Shown here one piece after another: positions 11,330 through 21,839 of a DNA stretch of 64,000 nucleotides. Source of the stretch: Limonium bicolor (taxonomy: Eukaryota; Streptophyta; Magnoliopsida; Caryophyllales; Plumbaginaceae); the NCBI GenBank assembly GCA_023374045.1, contig CM041779.1:272923258-272987257 (forward strand). The letters are read 5' to 3'. The notes beneath the pieces were generated by a model. The model saw only the letters and a list, made by a program, of their open reading frames with translations. It had not been told where the DNA came from and ran no database searches. Numbering within the stretch: the stretch's first letter is position 1; each line of letters begins with the position of its first letter. The translations under genes and the position numbers were made by a program.

Positions 11330-11727
11330 GGCCCATTTCTCAAAAGCCCAATGCTTAGATCAGACCCAAAAAACCATGTCAAGCCCAACATTCAAATCCA
11401 AACCCAAGGCCTAACTCAACCCAAGGGGCCAATTCAGCCCAAAAACAATAAGGGCCCACTTCAGCCAATCCAAACAAGGCCCAATTTCGGCCCAACTTCA
11501 AGCAAGGCCCTTTTTTCGGCCCAACTCTAGATAAGGTCCAAATTTCAACCCAATTTCCAACAAAGCCCAGAGCGGGTCCGATTTAATTCCAAGGCCCAAT
11601 TCACAACCCACTTCAGCCCACAGTTCATAAATCCCATTTCAAGGCCCAAGCCCATTTTGAGGCCAAAGCCCAAACAAGGCCCAAAGCCCAATATGGCCCA
11701 ATACCCAAATTCGGCCCAAGCCCACAC
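11330..11727. repeat. GCCCA-rich block in LTR 1
   Basis: About nineteen GCCCA cores (mostly GGCCCAA or AGCCCAA) in 400 bp, spaced irregularly at 10-40 bp. On the other strand these are TGGGCC/TGGGCT, the site II element of plant promoters. Copies at 24300-24694 and 37313-37708. Simple-sequence amplification is the cautious reading; a binding-site array is possible. Confidence 0.75.
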
Positions 11728-11757
11728 AAGTCAAACCAAGTCCACCAAAGTCAAACC

Positions 11758-11935
11758 TTGACCAAAAGCGTTGACCTTGACCAAAAAGTGTTGACCTTGA
11801 CCAAAAAGCGTTGACATTGACCAAGAAACGTTGACCTTGACCAAACTTTGACCATCCAAACTTTGACCAATCTGAACTTTGACCAATCCAAATGTTGACC
11901 TTGACCAAACTTTGACCTTGACCCAATTTTGACCC
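11758..11935 (+). promoter_or_regulatory. TTGAC (W-box core) cluster in LTR 1
   Basis: Seventeen TTGAC cores on one strand within 178 bp. The left half is a tandem repeat of about 20 bp carrying TTGACCTTGACC; the right half is spaced CTTTGACC. TTGAC followed by C or T is the WRKY-factor binding core, so this could make the LTR responsive to defence or stress signals. Function is inferred from motif density only. Confidence 0.65.
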
Positions 11936-12418
11936 AATCCGAACTTCAATCTAATTCAAGCCTGAACCTCAATCCAATTCAAACTCGATCTCAATTCAAA
12001 CTCGAACCTCAATCCAATTCAAACCCAAATACATTTCATCCAATCCACACTCAACTTGTAAATTCCTTTCAAAATCCAAAAACCGAAAAGAGTCTCAAAA
12101 TCATCATTTTATCCAAGTTTCACCAAGTTTTCAAAAGAAACTATTTTGTGGAATTTAAAAGGAAAAACTCTTCTCACATCACAGAAGACTCTTCTCTAAT
12201 GCAGAAAGTTCTTCTCACATATACAGAAAGTTTTCTCCTAAAACATTTCTCAAAATCTGTGTTTCTTCATCAAGAATTCCGAACAACTTCAAAAGTTTTC
12301 CGACAGAGTTTTCAAACTCAAAACTAAACCATTTTCGGGGAACGGAAAATGTCTAACACTTTCAAAACGTTTTCTCCCTAGTTAGACATCACTTGTCTCC
12401 CTTCCAAAATAAAAATCC

Positions 12419-12575
12419 GAGGCAGGGCACTGGGGTCGTAACCTCCCTTGTCGCAGTCTGGATCTCTTTAGGCGGGGCATTAGGGTGACAAACCTCCCCT
12501 AATTGCAGCCTAGATTTTTACGAGGCGAGGTGCTAGGGATGTGATTGCCTTCCTAGTTGCAGCCCGGGATTTCAG
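12419..12575. repeat. three degenerate GC-rich modules in the LTR of C
   Basis: Three units of about 50 bp follow each other, each with a GAGGCGGGGCATTAGGGT-like start, an AACCTCCC-like middle and a TTGCAGCCT-like end. Copies begin near 25387 and 38398 in the other LTRs. Confidence 0.65.
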
Positions 12576-12959
12576 AATCGTCTAACTCCCTTCCACTCGA
12601 TTTTAATGTTTTCAGTTTCGACGTTTTAAAACCCGGGAGTTAGAGACGTTATTAGGGTTTGACTGAGAACATCTCATTCATGGTGTTTCTCTCTAAATCC
12701 TATTTTTCGACATAAATTCATTGCCCCATCTTTCGAGCCCCGGCACTTACCATTCATTAAGTGTCACGCTCGAGGGGGTACATAGGGTGATCCCTCGGAT
12801 CATCCGCCCTTTCACAACAAAATAATTTTCCTCAACCATCTTCAAACCTTGAACCTAAAAAACCCGGGATCTCTCTCAAATCCCAAATTGTCTCACATAC
12901 TCAAATCATTATCCAAACTCCAAATCACTCCAAACTCAAATCATCTCTTAAATTCCGAG

Positions 12960-13190
12960 TCCTCTCTAACTTCTAATGTCTCACGAGCCCAAGCGCCTCA
13001 CAGACTCAAAACACTTCAGTCCCTCCACCATTTTAAGATTCAAACATGTCACAGACCCAGCGTCTCGTACTTAGCCGAACATCTCACGAATTCGAATGTC
13101 CAAGACCCGAGCGTCTCACAGACTCCATCATTCTGAGATTTCAATGTCTCACAGACTTGGGCGTCTCACAAACTCTAACCTCTCAAAACC
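12960..13190. repeat. TCTCACAGAC repeat zone in LTR 1
   Basis: Degenerate units of about 25-30 bp with TCTCACAGAC and CCGAGCGTCTCAC phrases. Equivalent zones are at about 25928-26155 and 38948-39170. In LTR 1 the part at 13060-13110 is altered, giving GTACTTAGCCGAAC where the others read GTAGACTCGAAC. Confidence 0.6.
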
Positions 13191-13283
13191 CGAAACTTCT
13201 TGACTTCGAACCCTTCTAAATCTCAAACACTTCAAATATCTTCAAGCTCCACAAACATCAAAACTTCCAAAACCCAAATACCT

Positions 13284-13350
13284 GAACTACGTAAGGTCTG
13301 ATCTTAACAGGGAGTTGAGTACGTAGGCAGCCCACCTAGGGTGCGACCCC
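13284..13350. repeat. CTACGTA hairpin cassette in LTR 1
   Basis: GAACTACGTA, GGTCTGATCT, then TTGAGTACGTAGGCAGCCC. CTACGTA and TACGTAG can pair, about 35 bp apart. The same cassette occurs in the interior (19199-19263) and in the other copies (26252, 39263, 32189). Similar cassettes are a known feature of Tat/Ogre-type non-coding regions. Confidence 0.7.
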
Positions 13351-14095
13351 TTTCCGAACAAAAAACTATTTCCCCCTTCTAAGGTGGCTCTCATGTCTCT
13401 CAAAACGCTCAACCTTCTTCGGCTTCCACAAACTTCAAACCATCAGACTCCAAGTCTAGTTTATCCACTCAACCCCCGGTTTTCCCCAAACCATCATTCT
13501 ATACTCATTCAAATTCGTCAATTTTCTTCTTGGCGCTAGCTTGGCAGAAAAGCTCGCCTCACCCACTCGTTTTCTCTCCTCCTGTCCTAATCCTATCCAT
13601 TGGCTTTAATTGAATCTCTTTAATAAGGTTTTGAAAGAAGGTAATCCCGACAATTGGAGACCGAGGTTTCCTCGGGCACCAATCCGAAGTCGTGGTCGTT
13701 GCCACTTCTAAGGGGTGTCACCCAGTGCGAACCCACAATAATCTCTGAAATGGCCAGATAAGTCCTATCCATAGGCAACAATCACAGAGTCAATTAACGG
13801 TTCTTAGAACCCTTCTTTTCCCTTCCTAGTTCCTTAGGTCAAACTAGGTGGCGACTCTAGTCAATTTCCGCCCTTAGGGCATAAGTCCGCGTGGAGCCCA
13901 TTGAGAGCGGGTGTAGTGCTCACTAGCATTCCCCTTATGCTTTCTGGGAAAGACGGACGATTTAGTAGGTATTTGAGGGATGCCAGAATAACGGGTTTTC
14001 ACCCTCCACAAAATGGCAGTTTCTAGGATCTCGGCTTTTAGTCAGACCATATTTAAATAGACCCCCCTCATACCGAAAAATCACCCTCCACAGAA

Positions 14096-14113
14096 TGGCG
14101 ACTCTGCTGGGGA
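14096..14113 (+). other. element C primer-binding site 1 (tRNA-Arg type)
   Basis: TGGCGACTCTGCTGGGGA three bases after LTR 1. This is the site typical of Tat/Ogre elements, complementary to the 3' end of tRNA-Arg. It sets the plus-strand orientation. Confidence 0.9.
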
Positions 14114-15949
14114 AAACTTGAGTAAGTTTTTCTCAAACTCAAGGAAGACTAACTCTTCAAAATTGTCGGGACTTCCCCAACTTCTTTCGAAACCTTCTGA
14201 GATTCTTTCAAAGCCTCTAGGATTATTCTACTCCACACTTAGTGTGTCTGATGAGGACAGATAGGATTTAGATCCTCAACAAACATTACAAACAATTGGG
14301 TTAATAATTAGCTCATGATTAGAAAGAGACACTTAGGATGAATGAAGCTAACTTCCCTTTAGGTTGATAAACAATCAATTTGGAATCACTAATCTCAAGA
14401 TAAAACTCTTAGTGAATAGGTTGTGCTAACTTCATCTGCTTTATTTATTGCTTTCATATTTATATTGCGATTGTGGGGTGCATTGGGTGGGTAGCTTAGG
14501 ACATGCATTCCTCTGTGTCACCCGTTTTATCCACGATGTCACGGGATCCCCAACCGGTCCACGGTTGATTCCCCATGAGCTAGGTCACTCTCTCAGTGAA
14601 CAAACCAACGAAGCGGTATGGTCTCCGACTAACGCTTTGAAGCTCATGATCCAAAAAATATCCTCCATTACCCGAGTCAAAACCAGCATATAGCGAGCCA
14701 TGAGCCTTCAGTGTCCAGCTGCCTTATCCGGTGTCTAAGACGGGTTTATGGAAGTCACCCCCTTGTGCCGCCTGTCTGACCGCCCTTTTGCCTTACCCTG
14801 AAGATTGCATGGGCTCAGTTCTCCATTGTTCCTATGCACCACATGTGTCTCTAAAGCCCAATGTCACGCTATACGTCCATAGAGGATCCCGTATTTACCG
14901 GATACCCATACATGGCACAACGTAGTCAGTGAATAATTTGGACTTTAGACACACCTGACCGTGCAGGTGACGAGAGACCCGTTCCCATGCAGTACTTCTC
15001 CGAGTTTCCCGAAAAGTGGGGTGTTGTCGGATCATCACTGGCCGTGGCATATGTTTCCTTATCATCTCGGGTGTCCTGACCTTTCGAACTTAAGCACTCC
15101 GGACTTTCTTGATAACGTGCCCCACAAAGGCATAGCAGAGAAAAAACCCGAGAGATGAACGTGAAGGGACGATGGTTCCCCCGGTGAAACGGAATCATAA
15201 TTGACCTGGAAAGTGATTATCCCAACATTAACACTTACAACTCCACATCAAATATAGCCACGATTTACTTTATGCTATACATGTGTGCAAACCACTTTTT
15301 CAAACCAGTCTGTTTTAGAACGTTCGGAATTCTCTTTCACATATCTTTTAAAGAGGTTTTACAAGCTCGTTCAATTTAAAGTCTCACCTCAGTTTTGCTC
15401 CCAAACATTTGGGGTTTTAAAACCCGTCACTTCATCTTTAAAATGTTATTTCCAAAACAATATTCGAAAATAGATTTTGAAAACCTACTTTCTACAAACG
15501 AATTTCAAACAACATTTTTCACCAACATTATTTCAAGATAGTTTTCGAAAACGGTTTTCAAAGTTGATTTTCACAAACGTATTTCAAAATAAATGATTTA
15601 GTCCCCATGTCGTGACCCGCTATTTTGAAGTTCTACCCACCTTCGAGAGCAGCGGTCATTACTGTGGAGCGTACTAGTCATTTCGTGTTTTCACAAAAGC
15701 GGTGGATTTTCACATAAGATTTTGTGCTTGATCATTCACCTTTTCCTTTCTCAAGAATATCCCTCATCTCCCTCGTCGGAGCAGGTCGAGCTAAAAATCA
15801 GAGGCGCACCAACCCGTGGAGCTAGCCGAGCGACATGAAGACTAGCGACACCGGTTCGAGTTCAAACTGTTGAAAATCAGAATAACACCAACCCGTTTTG
15901 TTTGATCACAATTTTGCTTCGCTACAAAGGCCTGAAAATGAGCCAGCAG

Positions 15950-16050
15950 TCGGTCAAGAGCCCGAAGACAAGCGAACAACCGATCAAGAGCCCGAAGATG
16001 AGCGAGTATCCGGTCAAAAATCCAAAGACGAGCGAGCAGCCGGCCAGGAC
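15950..16050 (+). repeat. 30-bp tandem repeat in interior 1
   Basis: Three units of the type TCAAGAGCCCGAAGACGAGCG. The unit length is a multiple of three and the plus frame reads QEPEDERVSG-like decapeptides. In interior 2 (28937-29035) a missing base near 28998 breaks the frame, so coding is unlikely. Confidence 0.55.
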
Positions 16051-16371
16051 CGAACGTTAGTCATTCAGAAGCCCGAAGACGGACCAGAGGAGTTCAGAAG
16101 AAGTTTAGCTCAAAATTCCCCATTTTAATGACTTTTTAGGATTGATGATGTATAGGATTTTCCCCGATGATTCTTTTCTCTCGTCCATTTCTGAATAGAT
16201 TAGGTGTATAGGTTTATACAACCCCTTTGAATTTATTTAGATCAATGTGTATAGAGTTCCCCTACTCCCAATTTTATTTGCGAATGATAGAGTGTCAAAG
16301 TTTATATTGAGAAAATCCACCACTTTGAAAACACGCGTTTTCAAAATTGTTTTCTAAAAATTGGTTTCTTT

Positions 16372-16488
16372 TGGCATGCACGTATAGTAAGAAGAACGAA
16401 TAAGGGACGACCCCACATCTATATGTCATTCATCAACTTTGTTTTATGGGGTGAAAATTCAAGGTATCTACAGGAGGCATCCCCTAAG
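16372..16488 (-). mobile_element. inverted LTR-start and polypurine relic inside interior 1
   Basis: On the minus strand, AGGGGATGCCTCC is followed by TGTAGATACC, then TTTTCACCCCATAAAAC, GGGGTCGTC and CGTGCATGCC. This matches the element's own junction AAGGGGAGCCATC/TGTAGACACC, TTCTCACCCCATAAAGC, GGGGTCGTC, CGTGCGTGCT in order, on the opposite strand. It is the 3' junction of a related older element lying inverted within the interior of C. Confidence 0.72.
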
Positions 16489-19198
16489 TAAACAACGCCA
16501 ACAAATGCAACCGAGCGTAAAACAAAAAACATGCATTGCATTCACGACAAAAGGGTCACATGCATTTACAGTCAGTTCAAAATCATCAGCCATACATGAA
16601 TCTCATCCACACTCACGAGCATCACACACTCACATGTTTTATCGTCACTTGTCACACACCAGCTTTCATCCCAATATCTCGAACGCCAGAACCCGATCTC
16701 AGAGGGATAGAAAAGAAAACCGAGCTCAACCTTTCCCAATCTCAAAGTGTATCATTTCCTGGGGCTACCATACGGGAGTTGTCACTCCCCAAAATCCAAA
16801 AAAAAATCATACATCCAAAAAATCCCAAAAAATGTAGTCTCCGTCATATCGTTGGGCCACCATGCGGGAGTTGTCACTCCCTAAGAATTCAAAAATCCAG
16901 GAGCCAATCACCAACCCGACCTCATTTGAGAATTACTACCCCGATAGCGACCCCAACAACTAGACCACCTTCAAGGCCAACAACGATGGGATGAGCTTCA
17001 TGAACCATGAGCTGAATTCGACTCAAGCGAGACTTGGCGTAGCCTTACCACTCATGCACTGCATCCAAAAAAAAAAACACCAAAAAAAAAAACATTCAGT
17101 CAACCATCCCCATTCATCATTTTCAGCATTTCATGCATCTTATACGTAGTAATTCCGTATTACCACAAACATATAGCATGGTAGATAGTTGCATTTGCAT
17201 ATTTCCATATCGGAACGACATCTTTGGGAAAAATCTTGAGAGATTGGCTGAATCGAATGTTTGAATCACTGAACCCTCGATTCTCCAATTTACACAAGGG
17301 CCAAATCGAAATCAGCACCACAAACCAAGTGAGTAGTGTGCGAAGAGCGGTATTTTCCCTTGAATTCTGAATGAGGATATTGGACAATCCACCGAGCGAT
17401 GAGGGCAGATAGAGCGAGTCCATAGAGGTAAAACCATGAGCGACTTGTGTATTCCTTCAGCACATGGAGAGACACAATTCAGAGTGAGATCAATGTCGAT
17501 AAACGAGATACGAACTGTGATTCATACAAAAATCCGAGAAGTAGTAAGAAAACAATCATTGACTAATGAGAATGACGAGGCACTTAGGAATAAAAACCTC
17601 CACAAAACCAAAAAGCTTTGACTGCCCTGTACATAATCCCTTAGTGAGCCCCGCTGAGCCTTTCATTAAAAACTCTTTCTGCAAAAAAAAAGAAAACTCC
17701 ACAACATGCCAACTCACACATACACTTACTTTCCCCTGCAATAGAGGATCTCGAAGGAGCCGGAGCCATGGCCTCTCCCCACCATCTTTCACAAAAACAA
17801 CAAATGAAATGTTCAAAGGAATCGGTGAGTCAATGCGACTCCAAAGCCAAACACCAAAAAAGAACACCGAGAATGTTCAAGAAGATCGACGAGTCAATGC
17901 AACTCCAAAGCTGAAAGCCAAGATACAAAGCAAAACGCTCGGGAAAGTTGATGAGCCAAATGCAATTTCAAAAGCAAACTGAGAAGAAAGTTCAAATCGC
18001 ACATCAGAAGAGACAAGAAGGGTAAAACTGAATCCAAAGGACCAATGATGTCCCGTAGAAATCAATAAAAAGGTTATCAAAACCCGTCTAATCATTCCAC
18101 CCATGGCAAAGGCGAAACATACCCTCTATTGCGCAAAAGCTCTACAACTCCCCAAACAAATCCTCCGGTCCCATGTGACATACATTGCACCCCTCAGCCC
18201 CGTTATAACCCAATAAAAGACCTCTGACTCGTTAGTTGATGAGCGTTAACTGAAAGTATCGGATCTGAAACATGAATCATAAGCTTCGTGCTTGTTATCA
18301 ACATGTCCCACCTCACAATACAGGGACTATGAGTGAATGAGTGCGACCTTACTTCACAAGGTCTTTAGAGTGCGAGTGACTCTTCGACTAAACCACCAAA
18401 TCATCAACCTACCCCATTGCAGGAGAGGAATTTGTGAGGAACAGAAAGCCCATAACCTCAAAAAGGAAATTCTCAGGAAAATACTGCTCTAAGCATCGAG
18501 AGTATCATCACACCGCTTTGCACACACAGCTAAACTCACGAGAGATTGACCCGTATCCCTCCATGAGAGGAAAATGATTCACGCCTTCCAATTCAACAAT
18601 CATTCAAGATCGAATCGAAGATGTCTTATATTCGTAAACCTCATACTAATAGAGATAGGACCGTACCTCCTCTACAAAAACTGCATATGCATTTTGCATC
18701 GTATCTAGCATTTAATATTTGCATGCATCATAAGCACTCCATCGTCAACATCTGATTGGTAAGAACTCTGCCTAGTCTCGCTGAGAGTCGACTTCAGTTG
18801 CTGCAGTTGAAGTAAAACTTCCTATCAAAGGAAATCAAGTTGAAGCCATTCCGGGCTATGTTTGAGCTACGTCGAATCATTATGAAGCCACCCGGGGCCA
18901 TCCTCGAACTACATCGAAGCATTCAGAGCCATCCCAGGCTACCTTTGAGCTACATCGAACCAAAATAAGGCCATCCTAAGCCGTACGAAGACAATCTCGG
19001 AGCCATCCACTGTCATACTTGAGTCTCATCGACACCCCTCCCAAAGCCAAATTGGAACCATACGGGAGCCGTCCTCAGACATTGTGACCATCTTTAGAGC
19101 TACACAGGAGCCATCTCAACAGTTCGAGAACAATATAGGAGCCACCTAACATCCCTGTTGGAGCCATTTCGTTACCAGGGCCTTGCCTACATAGTTTC

Positions 19199-19263
19199 GA
19201 ACTACGTATGGTCTGATCTCAATGCGAAATTGAGTACGTAGGCAGCCCGCCCAGGGTACGACC
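19199..19263. repeat. CTACGTA hairpin cassette in interior 1
   Basis: Second, diverged copy of the cassette seen in the LTR at 13284-13350, followed in both places by a TTCCCCCTTCT tract and an AAGG...GGCTC/GAGCC phrase. Repeated in interior 2 at 32189-32253. Confidence 0.7.
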
Positions 19264-20380
19264 ACCTCAAAAGAAAGTTCCCCCTTCTTCCTCGCTATCA
19301 CCAAGGAGCCATCTTGTAGCCTCCCCGGAGCCATCCCGAACTATCCCAAAGCCATCTCGGGGAATCTGAAGTCATAACTGACCATACCAAAGCCATTCAT
19401 CCACAACCAAAATACGGCAACCACATCAAAGTACACAAATCACATCGACCCACCACTCGATTCAAAATCCATACCAAAACCATCATCCACAACCAAAACA
19501 AATTGTCAACCACATCAAAGTACACAAATCACATCGACCTGCCACTCGACCCAAAATCTCAATCCAAATCAAAACCCACCAACCATCCCAGAGCCGTTGC
19601 TCACAATGGGGTCATGAATCATGTCGGAGCCATCCGACCGTGCTGGAACCACGCTGAAGCCATTCATCACCACAAAGAAATTACCTACCACATCTGAATA
19701 CGTCAATCATATCAAAACCCACTAGCCATCCTGAAAATTTCTAACCGAATCAAAACCCACCAACCATCCCAGAGTCGTTGCTCACAAGGGAGTCATATAT
19801 CAAACCGGAGCCATCTGACCGCACCGGAGCCACCCAACCGCAATGGGGCCATCCGATCATACCGGAGCCCTCGGATCATATCGAAGCCAAACCCATCAAC
19901 CATCCCAGAGTCGTTGCTCACAAGGGAGTCACATATCAAACCGGAGCCATCTGACAGCACTGGAGTCACCCGATCGCAATGGAGCCATTCGATCACACCA
20001 AAGCCATTTGATCATATCAAAACCACCGAGTTCCCAAAGTCACTCATTTATAAAACCATCCTTTCGAAAACCGACCACAAAATCACAAAAAACCGAAACA
20101 AAGACCCAGGAGCCATACCGGGGCATCTCGAACTCTGGAGCCAAGAGTCGTACCAAATCCCGAAACCATAGAGCACATCGGGCCAAGACCACCAAAAATA
20201 AAACCAAACAAAGTCCCACACTGACAAAGTCAAAGGCGACATCGACCGAAAGCATTGGACTATCACATCCCTCACAGATCAACCAAAAAGCATCCAATCC
20301 CGGATCAACCCACAACCAAAGTCATCCTCAAATCGACCGCTCAAAACAACGAGTTTCGTACAACTCAATCAAAGTATTAT

Positions 20381-21163
20381 AGGCCCGTCATAAGTCCTAT
20401 AGCTAGATGTCAAGAGGTCTAGTTGAGGCCCGTCATAAGTCCTCGTACTTTCAATTGCATTCTAGGCCTGTCATAAGTCCTAGAGCTAGACACCGAGTTC
20501 TAGTTGAGGCCCGTCATTAGTCCATGCATAACCAATATACCGATTGTATTCTAGGCCCCGTCATTAGTCCTAGAGCTAGACACCGAGATCTATTAGGCCC
20601 GTCATTAGTCCTCATACATTTCGAGATGCATTCTAGGCCCGTCATAAGTCCTAGAGCTAGACACCGAGATCTAGTTGAGGCCCGTCATTAGTCCTCATGC
20701 ATAACCATATCCATTGTATTCTAGGCCCATCATTAGTTCTAGAGTTAGACACCGAGATCTAGTTGAGGCCCGTCATTAGTCCTCATACATTTCGAAGATG
20801 CATTCTAGGCCCGTCATAGTCCTAGAGCTAGACACCGAGATCTAGTTGAGGCCCGTCATTAGTCCTCATGCATAACCCATATACCGATTGTATTCTAGGC
20901 CCGTCATAAGTCCTAGAGGTAGACACCGAGATCTAGTGAGGCCCGTCATTAGTCCTCATACATTTCGAAGATGCTTCTAGGCCCTCATAAGTCCTAGAGC
21001 TGGACATCGAGTTCTAGTTGAGGCCCGTCATTAGTCCTCATGCATAGTTGATTGATCGTATTCTAGGCCCGTCATAGTCCTAGAGCTAGACACCGAGTTC
21101 TAGTTGAGGCCCGTCATTAGTCCTCATACCATCAATCACCGCAATCTGGGCCCGTATAAGTCC
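20381..21163 (+). repeat. AGGCCCGTCATAAGTCCT minisatellite, interior 1
   Basis: Cores AGGCCCGTCATAAGTCCT or AGGCCCGTCATTAGTCCT recur every 40-48 bp, about 18-19 times, with two alternating spacers (AGAGCTAGACACCGAG and CATGCATAACC or CATACATTTCG), giving an 85-90 bp higher unit. It lies just upstream of the polypurine tract, the place where Tat/Ogre elements often carry tandem repeats. Confidence 0.92.
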
Positions 21164-21264
21164 CCGTGCACCCCGCCCCATAAGAGCAAATCATAAACCG
21201 CAGTGAGAATTTTTGGCATCCCGTCAACCTTGATCCAATTCTGCAAGGGCTTGCAGTTTGAATC

Positions 21265-21277
21265 AAGGGGAGCCATC
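21265..21277 (+). other. element C polypurine tract 1
   Basis: AAGGGGAGCCATC directly precedes LTR 2. The GGAGCCATC half of it recurs as a word upstream in the interior. Confidence 0.75.
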
Positions 21278-21805
21278 TGTAGACACCAAAAATTCTCACC
21301 CCATAAAGCAAGTTCTGAATCATTAATGCAATAAGAGGGGTCGTCGCCTTTCTTTTTTTTAAAACATATTAACGTGCGTGCTAAGACGAAACCATCATTT
21401 TTAATCTTTTTTCAAAACATTTCAAAAAAAAAACACAATTCTTCGAAAATGATTTCCATCGACAGTCCAGTTTCAAGGTCGTCCCCTTTTGTTTATTCAC
21501 TTATTTTACTATCTTATTTTGTTTTGTTTTGTTCTATTTATTTTATTTACATTCCTTTATTGTATGACTCTAAAAAGAAAACATTTCATTTTATTAGATT
21601 GATTTTTTTTTTTTCGTTTAACTGTATATCACTGTTTAGAACAATAACATTGTTGAAGAATCTATTTAGTTTAAAGTAGAGCCCAATATTCTTTCCCACA
21701 TTTGAACAGACCCAATTTGCTCTCAACCCAATTCTTCCACAACCCACTCGATCAAGCCCATGTCTTCATTAACCAATTTTGTCTTTCTATCCAGAACACC
21801 ATCCC

Positions 21806-21839
21806 AACCCTAGGTCACACCAGTGTTGCCTTTATAAAC
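21806..21839 (+). promoter_or_regulatory. element C promoter, LTR 2
   Basis: Same telo-box and TATA box as LTR 1; TTTATAAAC at 21831-21839. Confidence 0.58.

Larger units (their letters stand above)
8298..14092 (+). repeat. element C LTR 1 (5795 bp)
   Basis: An unusually long LTR, TGTAGACACC to CCTCCACA. Parts in order: a U3 of about 560 bp; a telo-box and TATA box (8831-8864); a T-rich leader with splice-like sites (9407, 9988, 10161); a GCCCA-rich block (11330-11727); a TTGAC block (11758-11935); CAATTCAAAC repeats (11941-12035); three degenerate GC-rich modules (12419-12575); a TCTCACAGAC repeat zone (12960-13190); the CTACGTA hairpin cassette (13284-13350); and two primer-site look-alikes near its end (13849, 14012). 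A segment at 13060-13110 is rearranged relative to the other two LTRs. Confidence 0.93.
14093..21277 (+). other. element C interior 1 (7185 bp), non-coding
   Basis: Runs from the primer site to the polypurine tract. No gag or pol motif on either strand; the largest open frames are under 180 codons, mostly repeat-derived. It holds a short in-frame 30-bp repeat (15950-16050), an inverted LTR/polypurine relic (16372-16488), a duplicated phrase GGGAGTTGTCACTCCC (16763 and 16869), a zone rich in the word GAGCCAT (18920-20115), a second CTACGTA cassette (19199-19263), and a 3' minisatellite (20381-21163). An 81-codon frame at 14448-14693 is unchanged in the second interior but has no recognised domain. 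Confidence 0.85.

Noticed and set aside
11545..11949. Minus-strand frames with GQGQSLVKVN- and WSRSTLFGQGQ-like repeats
   Set aside because: They are translations of the TTGAC and GCCCA repeat blocks; several overlapping frames are open at once, as expected of simple repeats.
15664..16472. A complete inverted solo LTR bounded by TGTGGAG at 15664 and TATCTACA at 16472
   Set aside because: Only the right end has extended similarity to the LTR start. The left TGTGGAG is a seven-base coincidence and the flanks (ATTAC, GGAGG) give no target duplication.
19843..20382. Basic, Ser/Thr-rich plus-strand frame of about 180 codons in both interiors of C
   Set aside because: Overlaps other open frames, consists of the GAGCCAT word zone, and its C-terminus changes by frameshift between the two interiors. 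No domain seen.
20381..21163. CRISPR-like array (regular repeats with alternating spacers)
   Set aside because: Spacers themselves repeat, the context is a plant LTR element with a polypurine tract directly after it, and no cas genes exist. It is a 3' UTR minisatellite.
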